Source of the DNA: Caballeronia arvi
GTDB lineage: Bacteria > Pseudomonadota > Gammaproteobacteria > Burkholderiales > Burkholderiaceae
DNA: 64,000 bases
Assembly: GCF_001544695.2 (NCBI RefSeq)
Contig: NZ_FCOM02000026.1
Span: forward strand, 1 to 64,000
Reading direction: 5' to 3'
The notes below the pieces were generated by a model. That model searched no databases. It was not told the DNA's origin and saw only the letters and a program-made list of their open reading frames with translations. Below, piece after piece: positions 1-7,060 of the stretch. Within the stretch, counting starts at the first letter, position 1. Each line of letters begins with the position of its first letter. Made by a program: the position numbers and the translations under genes.

Positions 1-215
1 CTCGTGAGCAGCGCATCGACCCAGCCGGAGTCGGTGAACAACTGGCGATACCACTCCAGCGTCCAGCCCGGCGGCGGGAAAATCAGCCATTGCGAGTCGC
101 CGAAAGACAGCGCGACGATGAAGAGGATCGGCAGCAGCAGGAAGAGACCGACCGCGCTGCCAATCGCGATCAACACCCACTTCAGGGAACCGAGACGATC
201 GAAATCGAGCAACAT
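1..215 (-). CDS. ABC transporter permease (PotC-like), 5' part only
   Basis: Only the first 71 or so residues are in the window; the gene runs off the left edge. It starts MLLDFDRLGSLKWVL, followed by a long hydrophobic helix (GSAVGLFLLLPILFIVALSF) and then FPPPGWTLEWY, which is typical of the second inner-membrane permease of spermidine/putrescine-type ABC importers. The ATG follows the TGA of the upstream permease by one base, so the two are translationally linked. An ATP-binding subunit is not visible and is probably further left. Substrate specificity cannot be read from this fragment. Confidence 0.85.
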   Translation of the reverse strand, partial: MLLDFDRLGSLKWVLIAIGSAVGLFLLLPILFIVALSFGDSQWLIFPPPGWTLEWYRQLFTDSGWVDALLT

Positions 216-216
216 G

Positions 217-1098
217 TCAGCGTCCTCCCATGCTTGCGCGCGCACCGCCGGTGAAGCGCAGTTGCAGCGTGAACAACCCGAGCGTCACCGCGAGCAGCAC
301 GAAAGCGGCGGCGCCGGCGAGACCCCAGTTCAGGAGGCCCTGCACGAGTTGCGCAATGAGTTCGGCGAGCATCATGTACGACGGTCCGCCGAGCAACGCG
401 GGCGTCACGAAATAGCCGAGCGCCATCACGAAGACCATCAGCGCGCCGGACGCGATGCCGGGCGCGGCGAGCGGCACGAGTACGCGCCAGAACGCCTGCC
501 AGCGGCTCGCGCCGCACACGGCCGCTGCGCGCAGCGTGGAGGCATCGATGCTGCGCAAGGTCGCGTGCAGCGGCATCACGAGAAACGGCAGCATGATGTA
601 CGTCATGCCGACCATCACGCCGACGAGGTTGTTCACCAGCGCCAGCGGCTCGTTGATGATGTGCAGCGTCATCAGCAGACGGTTGATCGGCCCGGTCGAT
701 TGCAGCAGCACCATCCATGCGAAAGTGCGTGCGAGCAGGTTGGTCCACATCGATAGCAGCAGGATGGAGAACAGCAGCGAGCTGATCTTGCGCGGCGCGA
801 TGGCGAGCAGCCACGCGGTCGGAAAACCGATGACGACGGTCGCAACCGTCACTACGGTGGCGACCAGAAACGTGTTGCCGAAGACCTTCAGATACGTCGT
901 CGAGCCGAGCAGCTCGGCATAGTTCTGCAGGCCGGGCACCGGCTCCATGATGCTGCGAAGCAAAAGCGACAGCACCGGCAGAACGAAGAAGATCGCGAGC
1001 AACAGCAGCGCGGGGGCGAGCAGGCGCATGCTGCGCCAGTCCGGTTTGCGCCGCGTTTTCGCGGCGGGCGGTGCAACGGTACTGAGGACATTCGGCAT
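217..1098 (-). CDS. ABC transporter permease (PotB-like)
   Basis: Integral membrane subunit of a binding-protein-dependent importer, 293 residues. There are about six hydrophobic segments, starting with LLAPALLLLAIFFVLPVLSL, and a central region around RSIDASTLRAAAVCGASRWQAFWRV that matches the EAA loop contacting the ATPase. I chose the ATG at 1098 because GGGAG lies five bases upstream; an in-frame ATG at 1110 lacks such a site. It sits between the binding protein gene (1137-2159) and the second permease. The family imports polyamines, amino-acid derivatives or opine-like compounds; the exact substrate is unknown. Confidence 0.9.
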   Translation of the reverse strand: MPNVLSTVAPPAAKTRRKPDWRSMRLLAPALLLLAIFFVLPVLSLLLRSIMEPVPGLQNYAELLGSTTYLKVFGNTFLVATVVTVATVVIGFPTAWLLAIAPRKISSLLFSILLLSMWTNLLARTFAWMVLLQSTGPINRLLMTLHIINEPLALVNNLVGVMVGMTYIMLPFLVMPLHATLRSIDASTLRAAAVCGASRWQAFWRVLVPLAAPGIASGALMVFVMALGYFVTPALLGGPSYMMLAELIAQLVQGLLNWGLAGAAAFVLLAVTLGLFTLQLRFTGGARASMGGR

Positions 1099-1136
1099 GA
1101 CGGCTCCCATTCAATCTGAGCGATAAAGGCAGCGGC

Positions 1137-2159
1137 TTACTTCGATTGCCACGCGTACCAGCGCTTCGCGATCGCGTCGCGGTTCTCGGCCCAGTACTTC
1201 ATGTCGAGATTGATCTGCGAAGTCTTGTATTGATCGGGCAGTTGCTTCGCGACATCGGCGGGCATCAGGCCTGGCGACTTCACGTTGATCGGCGCGTAGT
1301 TCGTGTCGGTGGCGAACTTGGCTTGCGCCTGAGCGCTCGTCGCGTAGGCGAGGAACTTCATCGCTTCGGCTTTGTGCTTCGAGCCTTTGGGCACCACCAG
1401 CATGTCCGCCGCGGTCAGGTTCTGATTCCACGAGACGCCGACGGGCACGCCGGTCTGCGCCAGCGCGTGCAGGCGGCCATTCCAGAACACGCCCATCGGC
1501 GCTTCGCCCGATGCGAGCAGTTGCTGCGATTGCGCGCCGCCGCTCCACCAGACAATGTCGCCCTTGATGGTGTCGAGCTTTTTGAACGCGCGGTCGAGGT
1601 CGAGCGGATACAGCTTGTTGGCCGGCACGCCGTCTGCGAGCAAGGCGACTTCGAGCACGCCGGGCGCGGACCATTTATAGAACGTGCGCTTGCCGGGATA
1701 CTTCTTCGTATCGAAGAGATCGGTCCAGTTCTGCGGTTGCACGCTTGCGTACTTCGCCTTGCTATAGCCGAGCACGAACGAGTAATAGAAGCTGCCCACC
1801 GCGCCCGGCGTGGCGAAGCGCGGATCGAGTTCGTCCTTCTTCACGACGTTGTAATCGATCGGTTCGACGAGTCCCGCGGCCTGCGCCGCATAAGCGAAAT
1901 CGCCTTCGACATCGACGACATCCCACGTCACGTTGCCGCTTTCGACCATCGCCTTGAGCTTGCCGTAGTCGGTCGGGCCGTCCATCAGCACGTTGATGCC
2001 GTTGGCCTGCGCGAAGGGCTGCGCCCAACCCTTCTGCTGGGACGATTGCGTCGTGCCGCCCCAGCTCGTGAAGACGATCGGTTCTGCTGCCTGCGCGAGC
2101 GTGGCGCACACGCATGCCGCGATCATCGATGCCGCCAGAACGCTGTATCGGGTGTTCAT
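1137..2159 (-). CDS. extracellular solute-binding protein, spermidine/putrescine type
   Basis: Periplasmic ligand-binding component of the ABC importer, 340 residues, a normal length for PotD/PotF-like proteins. A signal peptide is clear (MNTRYSVLAASMIAACVCATLAQA, shown here as description of residues 1-24), followed by the typical first strand PIVFTSWGGTTQ. The region with DVVDVEGDFAYAAQAAGLVEPID and the C-terminal WAENRDAIAKRWYAW agree with the family. It is followed by both permease genes in the same direction. Being in an operon with a hydrolase and a flavin reductase suggests the ligand is a catabolic substrate rather than polyamine for biosynthesis; this is inference. Confidence 0.9.
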   Translation of the reverse strand: MNTRYSVLAASMIAACVCATLAQAAEPIVFTSWGGTTQSSQQKGWAQPFAQANGINVLMDGPTDYGKLKAMVESGNVTWDVVDVEGDFAYAAQAAGLVEPIDYNVVKKDELDPRFATPGAVGSFYYSFVLGYSKAKYASVQPQNWTDLFDTKKYPGKRTFYKWSAPGVLEVALLADGVPANKLYPLDLDRAFKKLDTIKGDIVWWSGGAQSQQLLASGEAPMGVFWNGRLHALAQTGVPVGVSWNQNLTAADMLVVPKGSKHKAEAMKFLAYATSAQAQAKFATDTNYAPINVKSPGLMPADVAKQLPDQYKTSQINLDMKYWAENRDAIAKRWYAWQSK

Positions 2160-2207
2160 GTCTGTCTCCTGTGTGAAGCCGCTTGGCTATGCGGTCTGTT
2201 CCGGTGT

Positions 2208-2522
2208 TCAGCGAAGCGGCGAGAAGCTCGTCGGCCGCATGATCTTGTTCTCCATCTCTTCCATCAGCGCCTGGATCTTCGGCGCGAACGCCTGCCATGC
2301 AGGATCGTTCGCGAGCGCGGCGCGCCGGCGCTCGCGTTCATCGAGCGACGGATAAGCCCAGATATGAACGATCTGATTCAGCGGCCCGATCTCCGATTGG
2401 AAGTAGCCGACGAGGTTCTCCAGATACTTCTTTTGCAGCTCGATGCCCTCTTCCTCGACGAGCTTCAGATAGGCCGGCACCGCGCCCGTCCTGATTCGAT
2501 ACGTGCGGATTTCGTAGAACAT
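2208..2522 (-). CDS. NIPSNAP family protein
   Basis: Small 104-residue ferredoxin-like alpha/beta-barrel protein. The N-terminal MFYEIRTYRIRTGAVPAYLK and the middle IVHIWAYPSLDERERRRAAL are diagnostic of bacterial NIPSNAP proteins, which often sit beside oxygenases, flavin reductases and ABC transporters in catabolic operons; their biochemical role is not established. It lies 27 bases after the flavin reductase stop and 48 bases before the binding-protein start, so it belongs to the same minus-strand operon. It could help bind or process the transported substrate, but nothing in the sequence shows this. Confidence 0.85.
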   Translation of the reverse strand: MFYEIRTYRIRTGAVPAYLKLVEEEGIELQKKYLENLVGYFQSEIGPLNQIVHIWAYPSLDERERRRAALANDPAWQAFAPKIQALMEEMENKIMRPTSFSPLR

Positions 2523-2549
2523 GCGTGTCTGTTTAGAGGTCGGTTGATT

Positions 2550-3506
2550 TCAGTGGGAAGTCGCGAGCGACTGAACCTTGCCCGCCGCGGTATCGCCGAC
2601 ATAGATGCCGAACGCATCCTCGCTGCGCTCGCGCACATAGCGTTGCAGCATCGAACGCACGGCGTCGTCGCGGATGCGGTCCCACGGAATCTCGCCGAGC
2701 GGGACGACGCGCACGCGCGCCGAGCGCGGCGCGAGGCCATCGCTGCTGACGCGGCCGCGGTAATACACGTGCACGCCCGGCGCGTGGCCGCTGCCTTCCT
2801 CGAAGACGGCGAACAGGAAGTCCAGATGGGCGTCGAGACCGAGCGTGGCGAGCACGCCGCGCAGGCTGTTGACATCGCTCGACGGCTCCAGGCGAACGCC
2901 CGCAGGCAGTTCGAGGCCGTTCGGTGTGTCGAGCAGAACGATGCCGTCGTCGATTTCGAGAATCGCGCCGACTTTCGCGCGCGAACCGGCAGCCGACAGC
3001 GCTTCCTGCGACAGGCTGAAGTTCACGTAAGCGCCGCGGCAATAGCCCAGCGGCGACGACGTCGTGTGACTGAAATCGACCACGCGGCCGATCAGGATGA
3101 TGTGATCGCCTGCATCGACGACATCGTGCGTCCTGCAATCGAAGCTCGCGGCGGCGCCTTTCATCAGCGGCGCGCCGGTGATGCGCGCATGCCAGTCGAC
3201 CTGCGCGAACTTGTCGGCCATCTTCGATGCGAACACGCCGGACACCGCCTTCTGGTCTTCCGCCAGCACGCTCACGGCGAAGTGATCGGTCTCCGAGAAA
3301 ACCGCGTGGCTCGCCGCCGTCTTCGCGATGCAAACGAGGATCAACGGCGGATCGAGCGACACCGACGTGAACGAATTCGCGGTGAAGCCGCGCGGCGAGC
3401 CGTCGGGCTGAATGGTCGTGACGACCGTCACGCCGGTCACGAATGCACCGAGTGCGCGGCGGAATTCCGCGACGTCCAGCGCCGGTTCTTTGATCGCGTC
3501 AGTCAT
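2550..3506 (-). CDS. flavin reductase fused to a degenerate Nudix-like domain
   Basis: A 318-residue protein, about twice the usual length of a flavin reductase. Residues 1-165 are a flavin_reduct domain (FRRALGAFVTGVTVVTT, GFTANSFTSVSLDPP, HFAVSVLAEDQ), expected to bind FMN/FAD and supply reduced flavin to a monooxygenase. Residues about 178-295 resemble a Nudix fold: LELPAGVRLE, then SLRGVLATLGL (214-224) where the active REVxEExGL box should be, then VHVYYRGRV and LGEIPWDRIRDD. All the metal-binding glutamates of the box are replaced, so pyrophosphatase activity is unlikely. The start at 3506 is set by GGAGG upstream and overlaps the hydrolase stop by 8 bases. No partner oxygenase is visible. 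Confidence 0.87.
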   Translation of the reverse strand: MTDAIKEPALDVAEFRRALGAFVTGVTVVTTIQPDGSPRGFTANSFTSVSLDPPLILVCIAKTAASHAVFSETDHFAVSVLAEDQKAVSGVFASKMADKFAQVDWHARITGAPLMKGAAASFDCRTHDVVDAGDHIILIGRVVDFSHTTSSPLGYCRGAYVNFSLSQEALSAAGSRAKVGAILEIDDGIVLLDTPNGLELPAGVRLEPSSDVNSLRGVLATLGLDAHLDFLFAVFEEGSGHAPGVHVYYRGRVSSDGLAPRSARVRVVPLGEIPWDRIRDDAVRSMLQRYVRERSEDAFGIYVGDTAAGKVQSLATSH

Positions 3507-4371
3507 GACGTCCTCCTGTGGATGTTGCGTTGATCGGTTGGGCATTCGAAGCTTTCGTCAGGAACGCGACGAGCCGCTCGTTGACGCGCTCCGGATCGGT
3601 GACATTCATCATGTGGCGAGCGCCGTCGATGATTTCGGCGCGGCCATGAGGCGTGGCCGCGGCCATCGCTTCGGACATCGCGGGGCTGGAGTTCGGATCG
3701 AGCTCACCGGTCAGAAAGAGCGCGGGCATGTCGAGCGATGCGAGACGGCCGACATGCGCGTCGTCCGAGCTCGCGAACAGTCGATAAGTCCGCGCGTAGC
3801 CGGCCGGATTCACCGTCAGCAGCAAGGTCCGCAAGTCCTGCGCGGCCGCCGCGAGATGCTGCGGCACCGGCACGCCGAACCATCGCTCGATGGTCGAGTC
3901 GACGCCGGCATCCGACGCGCTGGCATCGAGCGTCGACGCGCGGCTCATGACCGCCGTGCGCTGCTCGGGCGTGCGGTCGTAAACGGCATTCAGCGCCGCT
4001 ACGCTCGACGCGCGCGCGGGATGAGTCAGCGCGAATTCCAGTGCGACGAGCGCGCCCATCGAATGCCCGACGACATGCACGCGCCCGATCTTCAACGTGT
4101 CGAGCAGCGTGGCGAGCTGCATCGCGTATTCGGCGAGCGTCGGCGCGGCACTCGGCAACGCGCTCTCGCCATGGCCGGGCATGTCGTACGCGAGCACCGG
4201 GAATTGCGCGGTGAGCGCATCGACCTGCGGCGCCCAGACGCTGTGATTCATGCCGACGCCGTGGATCAGCACGACCGTTTCTCCGGACTCGCCGGCGCGC
4301 GACGCATACAGGCTGTAGCGCGTGCCGCCCGCCATGCCGGCGGAAAAGAGACGGCTCGTTTGCGGCTTCAT
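3499..4371 (-). CDS. alpha/beta-fold hydrolase
   Basis: A 290-residue alpha/beta hydrolase, probably cytoplasmic because no signal peptide is seen. It has the oxyanion-loop motif VVLIHGVGMNHSVW, the nucleophile elbow GHSMG with Ser104, an acidic residue in FLTGELDPNSSP and a C-terminal His in GARHMMNV, so the Ser-Asp-His triad looks intact. It resembles ester- or C-C-bond hydrolases in degradation pathways (3-oxoadipate enol-lactonase and meta-cleavage hydrolase families); the substrate cannot be assigned. It is the first full gene of the minus-strand operon. Its ATG overlaps the stop of a nine-codon leader ORF that carries the strong Shine-Dalgarno sequence. Confidence 0.9.
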   Translation of the reverse strand: MKPQTSRLFSAGMAGGTRYSLYASRAGESGETVVLIHGVGMNHSVWAPQVDALTAQFPVLAYDMPGHGESALPSAAPTLAEYAMQLATLLDTLKIGRVHVVGHSMGALVALEFALTHPARASSVAALNAVYDRTPEQRTAVMSRASTLDASASDAGVDSTIERWFGVPVPQHLAAAAQDLRTLLLTVNPAGYARTYRLFASSDDAHVGRLASLDMPALFLTGELDPNSSPAMSEAMAAATPHGRAEIIDGARHMMNVTDPERVNERLVAFLTKASNAQPINATSTGGRHD

Positions 4372-4397
4372 GCGCCTGGCTCCGTGACCAACTTCAT
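4368..4397 (-). CDS. possible nine-codon leader ORF (MKLVTEPGA)
   Basis: A perfect AGGAGG (4403-4408 on the minus strand) lies five bases before an ATG that opens the nine-codon frame MKLVTEPGA. Its TGA overlaps the ATG of the hydrolase gene as ATGA. The hydrolase itself has no other good ribosome site, so it is probably translated by coupling from this mini-frame. It could be a true leader or the leftover 5' end of a deleted gene. Confidence 0.4.
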   Translation of the reverse strand: MKLVTEPGA

Positions 4398-4418
4398 GCT
4401 TTCCTCCTGAATCACCAG

Positions 4419-4437
4419 ATTATGGTATGCCATATTA
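4419..4437. promoter_or_regulatory. candidate GntR operator, site 1
   Basis: ATTATGGTATGCCATATTA contains the inverted repeat TATGG-N4-CCATA just upstream of the hydrolase operon. A near-identical copy lies 42 bp away centre to centre (four helical turns), which fits two GntR dimers on one DNA face. The regulator gene next door (4572-5249) is the likely binder; this is inference. Confidence 0.6.
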
Positions 4438-4460
4438 CGGTGACGAGAACCGGACTCGGT

Positions 4461-4479
4461 ATTATGGAATGCCATGATT
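4461..4479. promoter_or_regulatory. candidate GntR operator, site 2
   Basis: ATTATGGAATGCCATGATT is the second copy of the TATGG-N4-CCATA element, in the same orientation as site 1. It lies between the gntR terminator and the start of the hydrolase operon, in the expected promoter region of that operon. Confidence 0.6.
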
Positions 4480-4521
4480 CCGTGCGGCAGGGCACCGGCT
4501 CGCGATCACGGCCGCGTGCGC

Positions 4522-4548
4522 AAAAAAAAACCGCCCAGCGGGCGGTTT
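4522..4548 (-). terminator. Rho-independent terminator after the GntR gene
   Basis: On the minus strand AAACCGCCC, a three-base loop and GGGCGGTTT form a nine-pair stem that runs directly into nine T residues. It lies 23 bases after the GntR stop, separating the regulator transcript from the downstream hydrolase operon promoter. Confidence 0.9.
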
Positions 4549-4571
4549 CAGGAAAAGTGCAGTCGAAAAAC

Positions 4572-5249
4572 TCAGTCGGGCTCGGAAAGTTTGCTCAGCG
4601 CCTGCTGCGCGAGTTCCGATACGCGCCGGATGTGCGCCGCCGATGCATCGAACGCGGCAGCGCCGTCGCCGCGCTCGATCGCGGCCATCAGCGTGTTCAT
4701 CTCCTCGTTGGACTCCGCGCCGCGCCCGGACGACGCGATCGTCAAAGCCCGAAGCCGGTTGATGCGCGTGTTCAGCGTGCGCACGACAGACAGCGAAACC
4801 GATTTCTCGGCGCCTTCGAACAGCGCATCGTAGAAGGCTTCCGTCTGGGCCAGCACTTCGGCGAAGTCGTCCTTCGCAAAAGCCTTTTCGATCTTGCGCC
4901 GGATGCCGCGCAGATTTTCGATGATCGCCGGCGTCACCTTTTCGGCGCATGCGCGCGCGGCGTTGGCTTCGAGCAAGCCACGCAACTCGTAAATCTCGGC
5001 GACTTGCGTAGGATCGAGCCGCGCGACGATCGGCCCCTGGCGCGCCACGCTCTCGACCAGACCTTCCGTCTCCAGATGGCGCAGCACTTCGCGCACCACG
5101 GTGCGGCTTACGCCCAGCTCGTCGCAGAGCGTGCGCTCCACCAGCCGCGCGCCCGGCCGGAAATAACCTTGCACGATCGCTTCACGGAGCTTCTCGAGCG
5201 TCAGCTCCCTTAACGTTTTCGCGTTTCTATCGACTTTGAGATCGGACAT
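4572..5249 (-). CDS. GntR family transcriptional regulator (FadR/FCD type)
   Basis: A 225-residue GntR protein. The winged helix spans about 12-78 (LREAIVQGYFRPGARLVERT, then LGVSRTVVREVLRHLE) and is followed by an all-helical FCD effector domain (EIYELRGLLEANAARACAE to the end) that usually binds a carboxylate ligand, often through a metal. It probably represses the adjacent hydrolase/ABC operon and itself: two matching palindromes lie before that operon and a partial third lies at 5289-5303 upstream of this gene. It ends in its own strong terminator. The effector is unknown. Confidence 0.92.
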   Translation of the reverse strand: MSDLKVDRNAKTLRELTLEKLREAIVQGYFRPGARLVERTLCDELGVSRTVVREVLRHLETEGLVESVARQGPIVARLDPTQVAEIYELRGLLEANAARACAEKVTPAIIENLRGIRRKIEKAFAKDDFAEVLAQTEAFYDALFEGAEKSVSLSVVRTLNTRINRLRALTIASSGRGAESNEEMNTLMAAIERGDGAAAFDASAAHIRRVSELAQQALSKLSEPD

Positions 5250-5288
5250 CGAGGCCTTCGCTTGAATAGGATCGCGGCGTCATGCCGC

Positions 5289-5303
5289 TGGAATCCCATA
5301 TTA
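5289..5303. promoter_or_regulatory. candidate GntR autoregulatory site (partial)
   Basis: TGGAATCCCATATTA matches the right half and spacing of the two GntR sites at 4419 and 4461 (TGG-N4-CCATATTA), 40 bp upstream of the GntR start codon. The left half is weaker, so it is only a candidate. Confidence 0.4.
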
Positions 5304-5361
5304 TTGCCGATTGCTTTCGATGTGTCTGTCGGTTTTGAAAAACGCTGATCGTCCGCGTGCG

Positions 5362-5491
5362 TCAGAACTTGTGCCGCATGCCGATGCGCAGCGACACCTG
5401 CTTGTCGGTCGTGGAAGGGATAAAGCGTCACGTTGTCTTGCGCATGCGACAGGAAGGGTAATGACATCAGTACTACTACACCGATGTAGCG
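5362..5491 (-). pseudogene. remnant of an outer-membrane porin with the barrel deleted
   Basis: One end encodes a porin signal peptide and mature N-terminus (RYIGVVVLMSLPFLSHAQ, then DNVTLY). The other end, in a shifted frame, encodes a classic Burkholderia porin C-terminus (STTDKQVSLRIGMRHKF followed by stop). The roughly 300 residues of beta-barrel expected between them are missing, and no start codon is left before the signal region. This is seen directly; the reading as an internal deletion of a once complete Gram-negative porin is inference but strongly suggested by both ends being in the same order and strand. Confidence 0.7.
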
Positions 5492-5511
5492 ACCTCTTGT
5501 GTACGCGCTGG

Positions 5512-5905
5512 ATTCTCCTCCGCTTCGGCTTCTTCGCGATCGATCCGTTGCGCGGCGAGACCATCGCGTTCAGCGCGCCGTACCCGCTGATCGAAGGCTT
5601 CTGTCTCGTGCGCGATGAATCGCCGGTCAGGACCAATGCCGATGTGGATCGAGCGAACAACCGCGTCACCGTCGGCAAGGGCTGCGCCCATGACCTCTTT
5701 TTCATGCGCGAGGTGAAGGCGGCGCAAATCGTGCGCGCGCCGACATCGCCGGCCGTGGTGCGGACTTTCATCGATGAGGAACTCGAAATTCGTCGAGTCG
5801 ATGAAGGCGTCGGGGTTCGTTGCCGATGCGCTGTCGCGGCATCGGATCGACGGCGCATCCGTCGCGCCGGCAGCGCATTCAGGCTCGCAGCATCCGGCCG
5901 ACTGA
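5512..5905 (+). pseudogene. remnant of a family 3 periplasmic solute-binding protein
   Basis: The plus strand encodes GFFAIDPLRGETIAFSAPYP, then LIEGFCLVRDESP, VGKGCAHDLF and RAPTSPAVVRTFIDE, which match the second lobe of amino-acid-type ABC binding proteins (SBP_bac_3). After about 5790 the frame shifts, and a new frame from 5801 encodes ASGFVADALSRHRIDGASV, the usual C-terminal end of this family, with a stop at 5903-5905. The N-terminal half and signal peptide are absent. It abuts the porin remnant head-on, so the junction looks like a rearrangement scar. Confidence 0.65.
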
Positions 5906-5927
5906 CCGGACACGGCCGCGCCGCTGG

Positions 5928-6290
5928 CTAGTCGCCGAACAGTACGGCCTGGACGGCGGCCTTCGTCATGGCCGGTCCCGGTTTGTCGACGAGGAAATCG
6001 TCGCGATTCTTGCCGGCGATCCAGTGCGGCGCGCGGCCCCGGCCACTCCACACCGCCCCGCTGGCCGGGTCGCGGTACCTTGCTTCCTTGACCGGTTCCT
6101 GTACTTGCGGCTCCCGTACTTGCGACTTCCGGCCGAGCAATTCATCAAGGCCAATGTTGTAGTCGCGCATCTTCTGCACGATTTCCAGCAACACTTGCCG
6201 GGTCTCGCGTTCTTTGGCTTCGGCGAGTTGCTTGTTCAATGCGTCTTGCCTGGCCAGGAGTGCCGTGATTTCTGGATTCGTATAAGCCAT
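5928..6290 (-). CDS. H-NS family nucleoid-associated protein
   Basis: A 120-residue H-NS histone-like protein. The N-terminal part (ALLARQDALNKQLAEAKERE) is a helical oligomerisation region. The C-terminal DNA-binding motif YRDPASGAVWSGRGRAPHWI is the AT-hook-like loop characteristic of proteobacterial H-NS/Bv3F. It would silence AT-rich, often transferred DNA. I prefer the ATG at 6290 (MAYTNPEI); a GTG at 6305 in the same frame is possible. It stands alone next to pseudogene debris with a long upstream region. Confidence 0.88.
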   Translation of the reverse strand: MAYTNPEITALLARQDALNKQLAEAKERETRQVLLEIVQKMRDYNIGLDELLGRKSQVREPQVQEPVKEARYRDPASGAVWSGRGRAPHWIAGKNRDDFLVDKPGPAMTKAAVQAVLFGD

Positions 6291-6644
6291 GCTTGGTTCA
6301 TTCACTCGTATTGCGTATCCATTGCCGCGAACGGGTTTTGGATTGTAGACATAATGGCGCGGAAAACGGGAGCGCTATTCGAAAGCGCCCGATAGCAAAT
6401 CAAATGCCTGCCGATCAATTTGCAGCGCTTATTCGAAGAGGCGATCTGCGAAATGAATAGCCGAAAACCGGTGCCGGATAGCTTTTTGAATAAAACAGCG
6501 AGGTCGAGCGTCGAAGCTATACCCGCAGAATAGCAGCGTCGGGCATGCCTTTAAAGACAGAGTGACATTGTACGACGCCAGCGGGCTCATTTCAGTCACG
6601 GCATGCGGTGAAGAGCGCCGTCGAAAGACATTCGCCCGATACGC
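6291..6644. other. gene-free stretch upstream of the H-NS gene
   Basis: No convincing coding frame. It is more AT-rich than its surroundings and probably carries the H-NS promoter. A short direct repeat, AGCGCT(T)ATTCGAA, occurs at 6371-6383 and 6424-6437; the first copy is also part of an imperfect hairpin ending near 6390. Nothing else was recognised. Confidence 0.4.
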
Positions 6645-6947
6645 CTACTGGCTCGCAGCGGCCCCGATTCCCGCCTTCTTCTGCGCGTTCTGGATATCCT
6701 GCGGATAGTTCGGATCGTTTGCCCGTCCCGGGTTATAGCCCGCATCTTCGAGCTTTTTCAGTTCCGCATTCTTCTTCGCACGTGCCTCTTTTCGCGCCGC
6801 CTTCTTTTGCGCTTTGGTGGGCGGCGCGGCCTGCGTCGTGCCGGTCGCGGCCGAACCGGTATCCTGCGCATACGAAAGCGGGGACACGTAAGCGGCGGCA
6901 ACGGTCACGATCAATGACAGCGCGATGGTCGGAATCCTTGTTTTCAC
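6645..6947 (-). CDS. DUF4148 domain protein, secreted
   Basis: A 100-residue exported protein with a signal peptide cleaved after about residue 27 (PLSYAQ). The mature part is lysine- and alanine-rich (AQKKAARKEARAKKNAELKK) and ends in LEDAGYNPGRANDPNYPQDI, the core of DUF4148, a family common in Burkholderiales with no known function. It is monocistronic. A lipoprotein relative with the same core occurs at 31445-31747. Confidence 0.85.
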   Translation of the reverse strand: MKTRIPTIALSLIVTVAAAYVSPLSYAQDTGSAATGTTQAAPPTKAQKKAARKEARAKKNAELKKLEDAGYNPGRANDPNYPQDIQNAQKKAGIGAAASQ

Positions 6948-7060
6948 GATGACTCCCCAGTCGGTCGGAGGACAAGTGGTGACACGACCAGTATAGGCGA
7001 AAGAGCACGGCCGCCAGAACCGGATTCATCATCCGATAGCAGTCCTTCGACTCTGCTTCG

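Noticed and set aside
1146-3533. Very long plus-strand open frame opposite the binding-protein and flavin-reductase genes
   Set aside because: It is an antisense frame created by G+C-rich codon bias: Arg/His/Asp-rich, no family motifs, and spans two clear minus-strand genes.
5250-5930. Single 206-codon plus-strand gene across the pseudogene region
   Set aside because: Only its middle matches a binding-protein family; the first 67 codons are antisense to the porin remnant and the end is out of frame with the family C-terminus, so it is not an intact gene.
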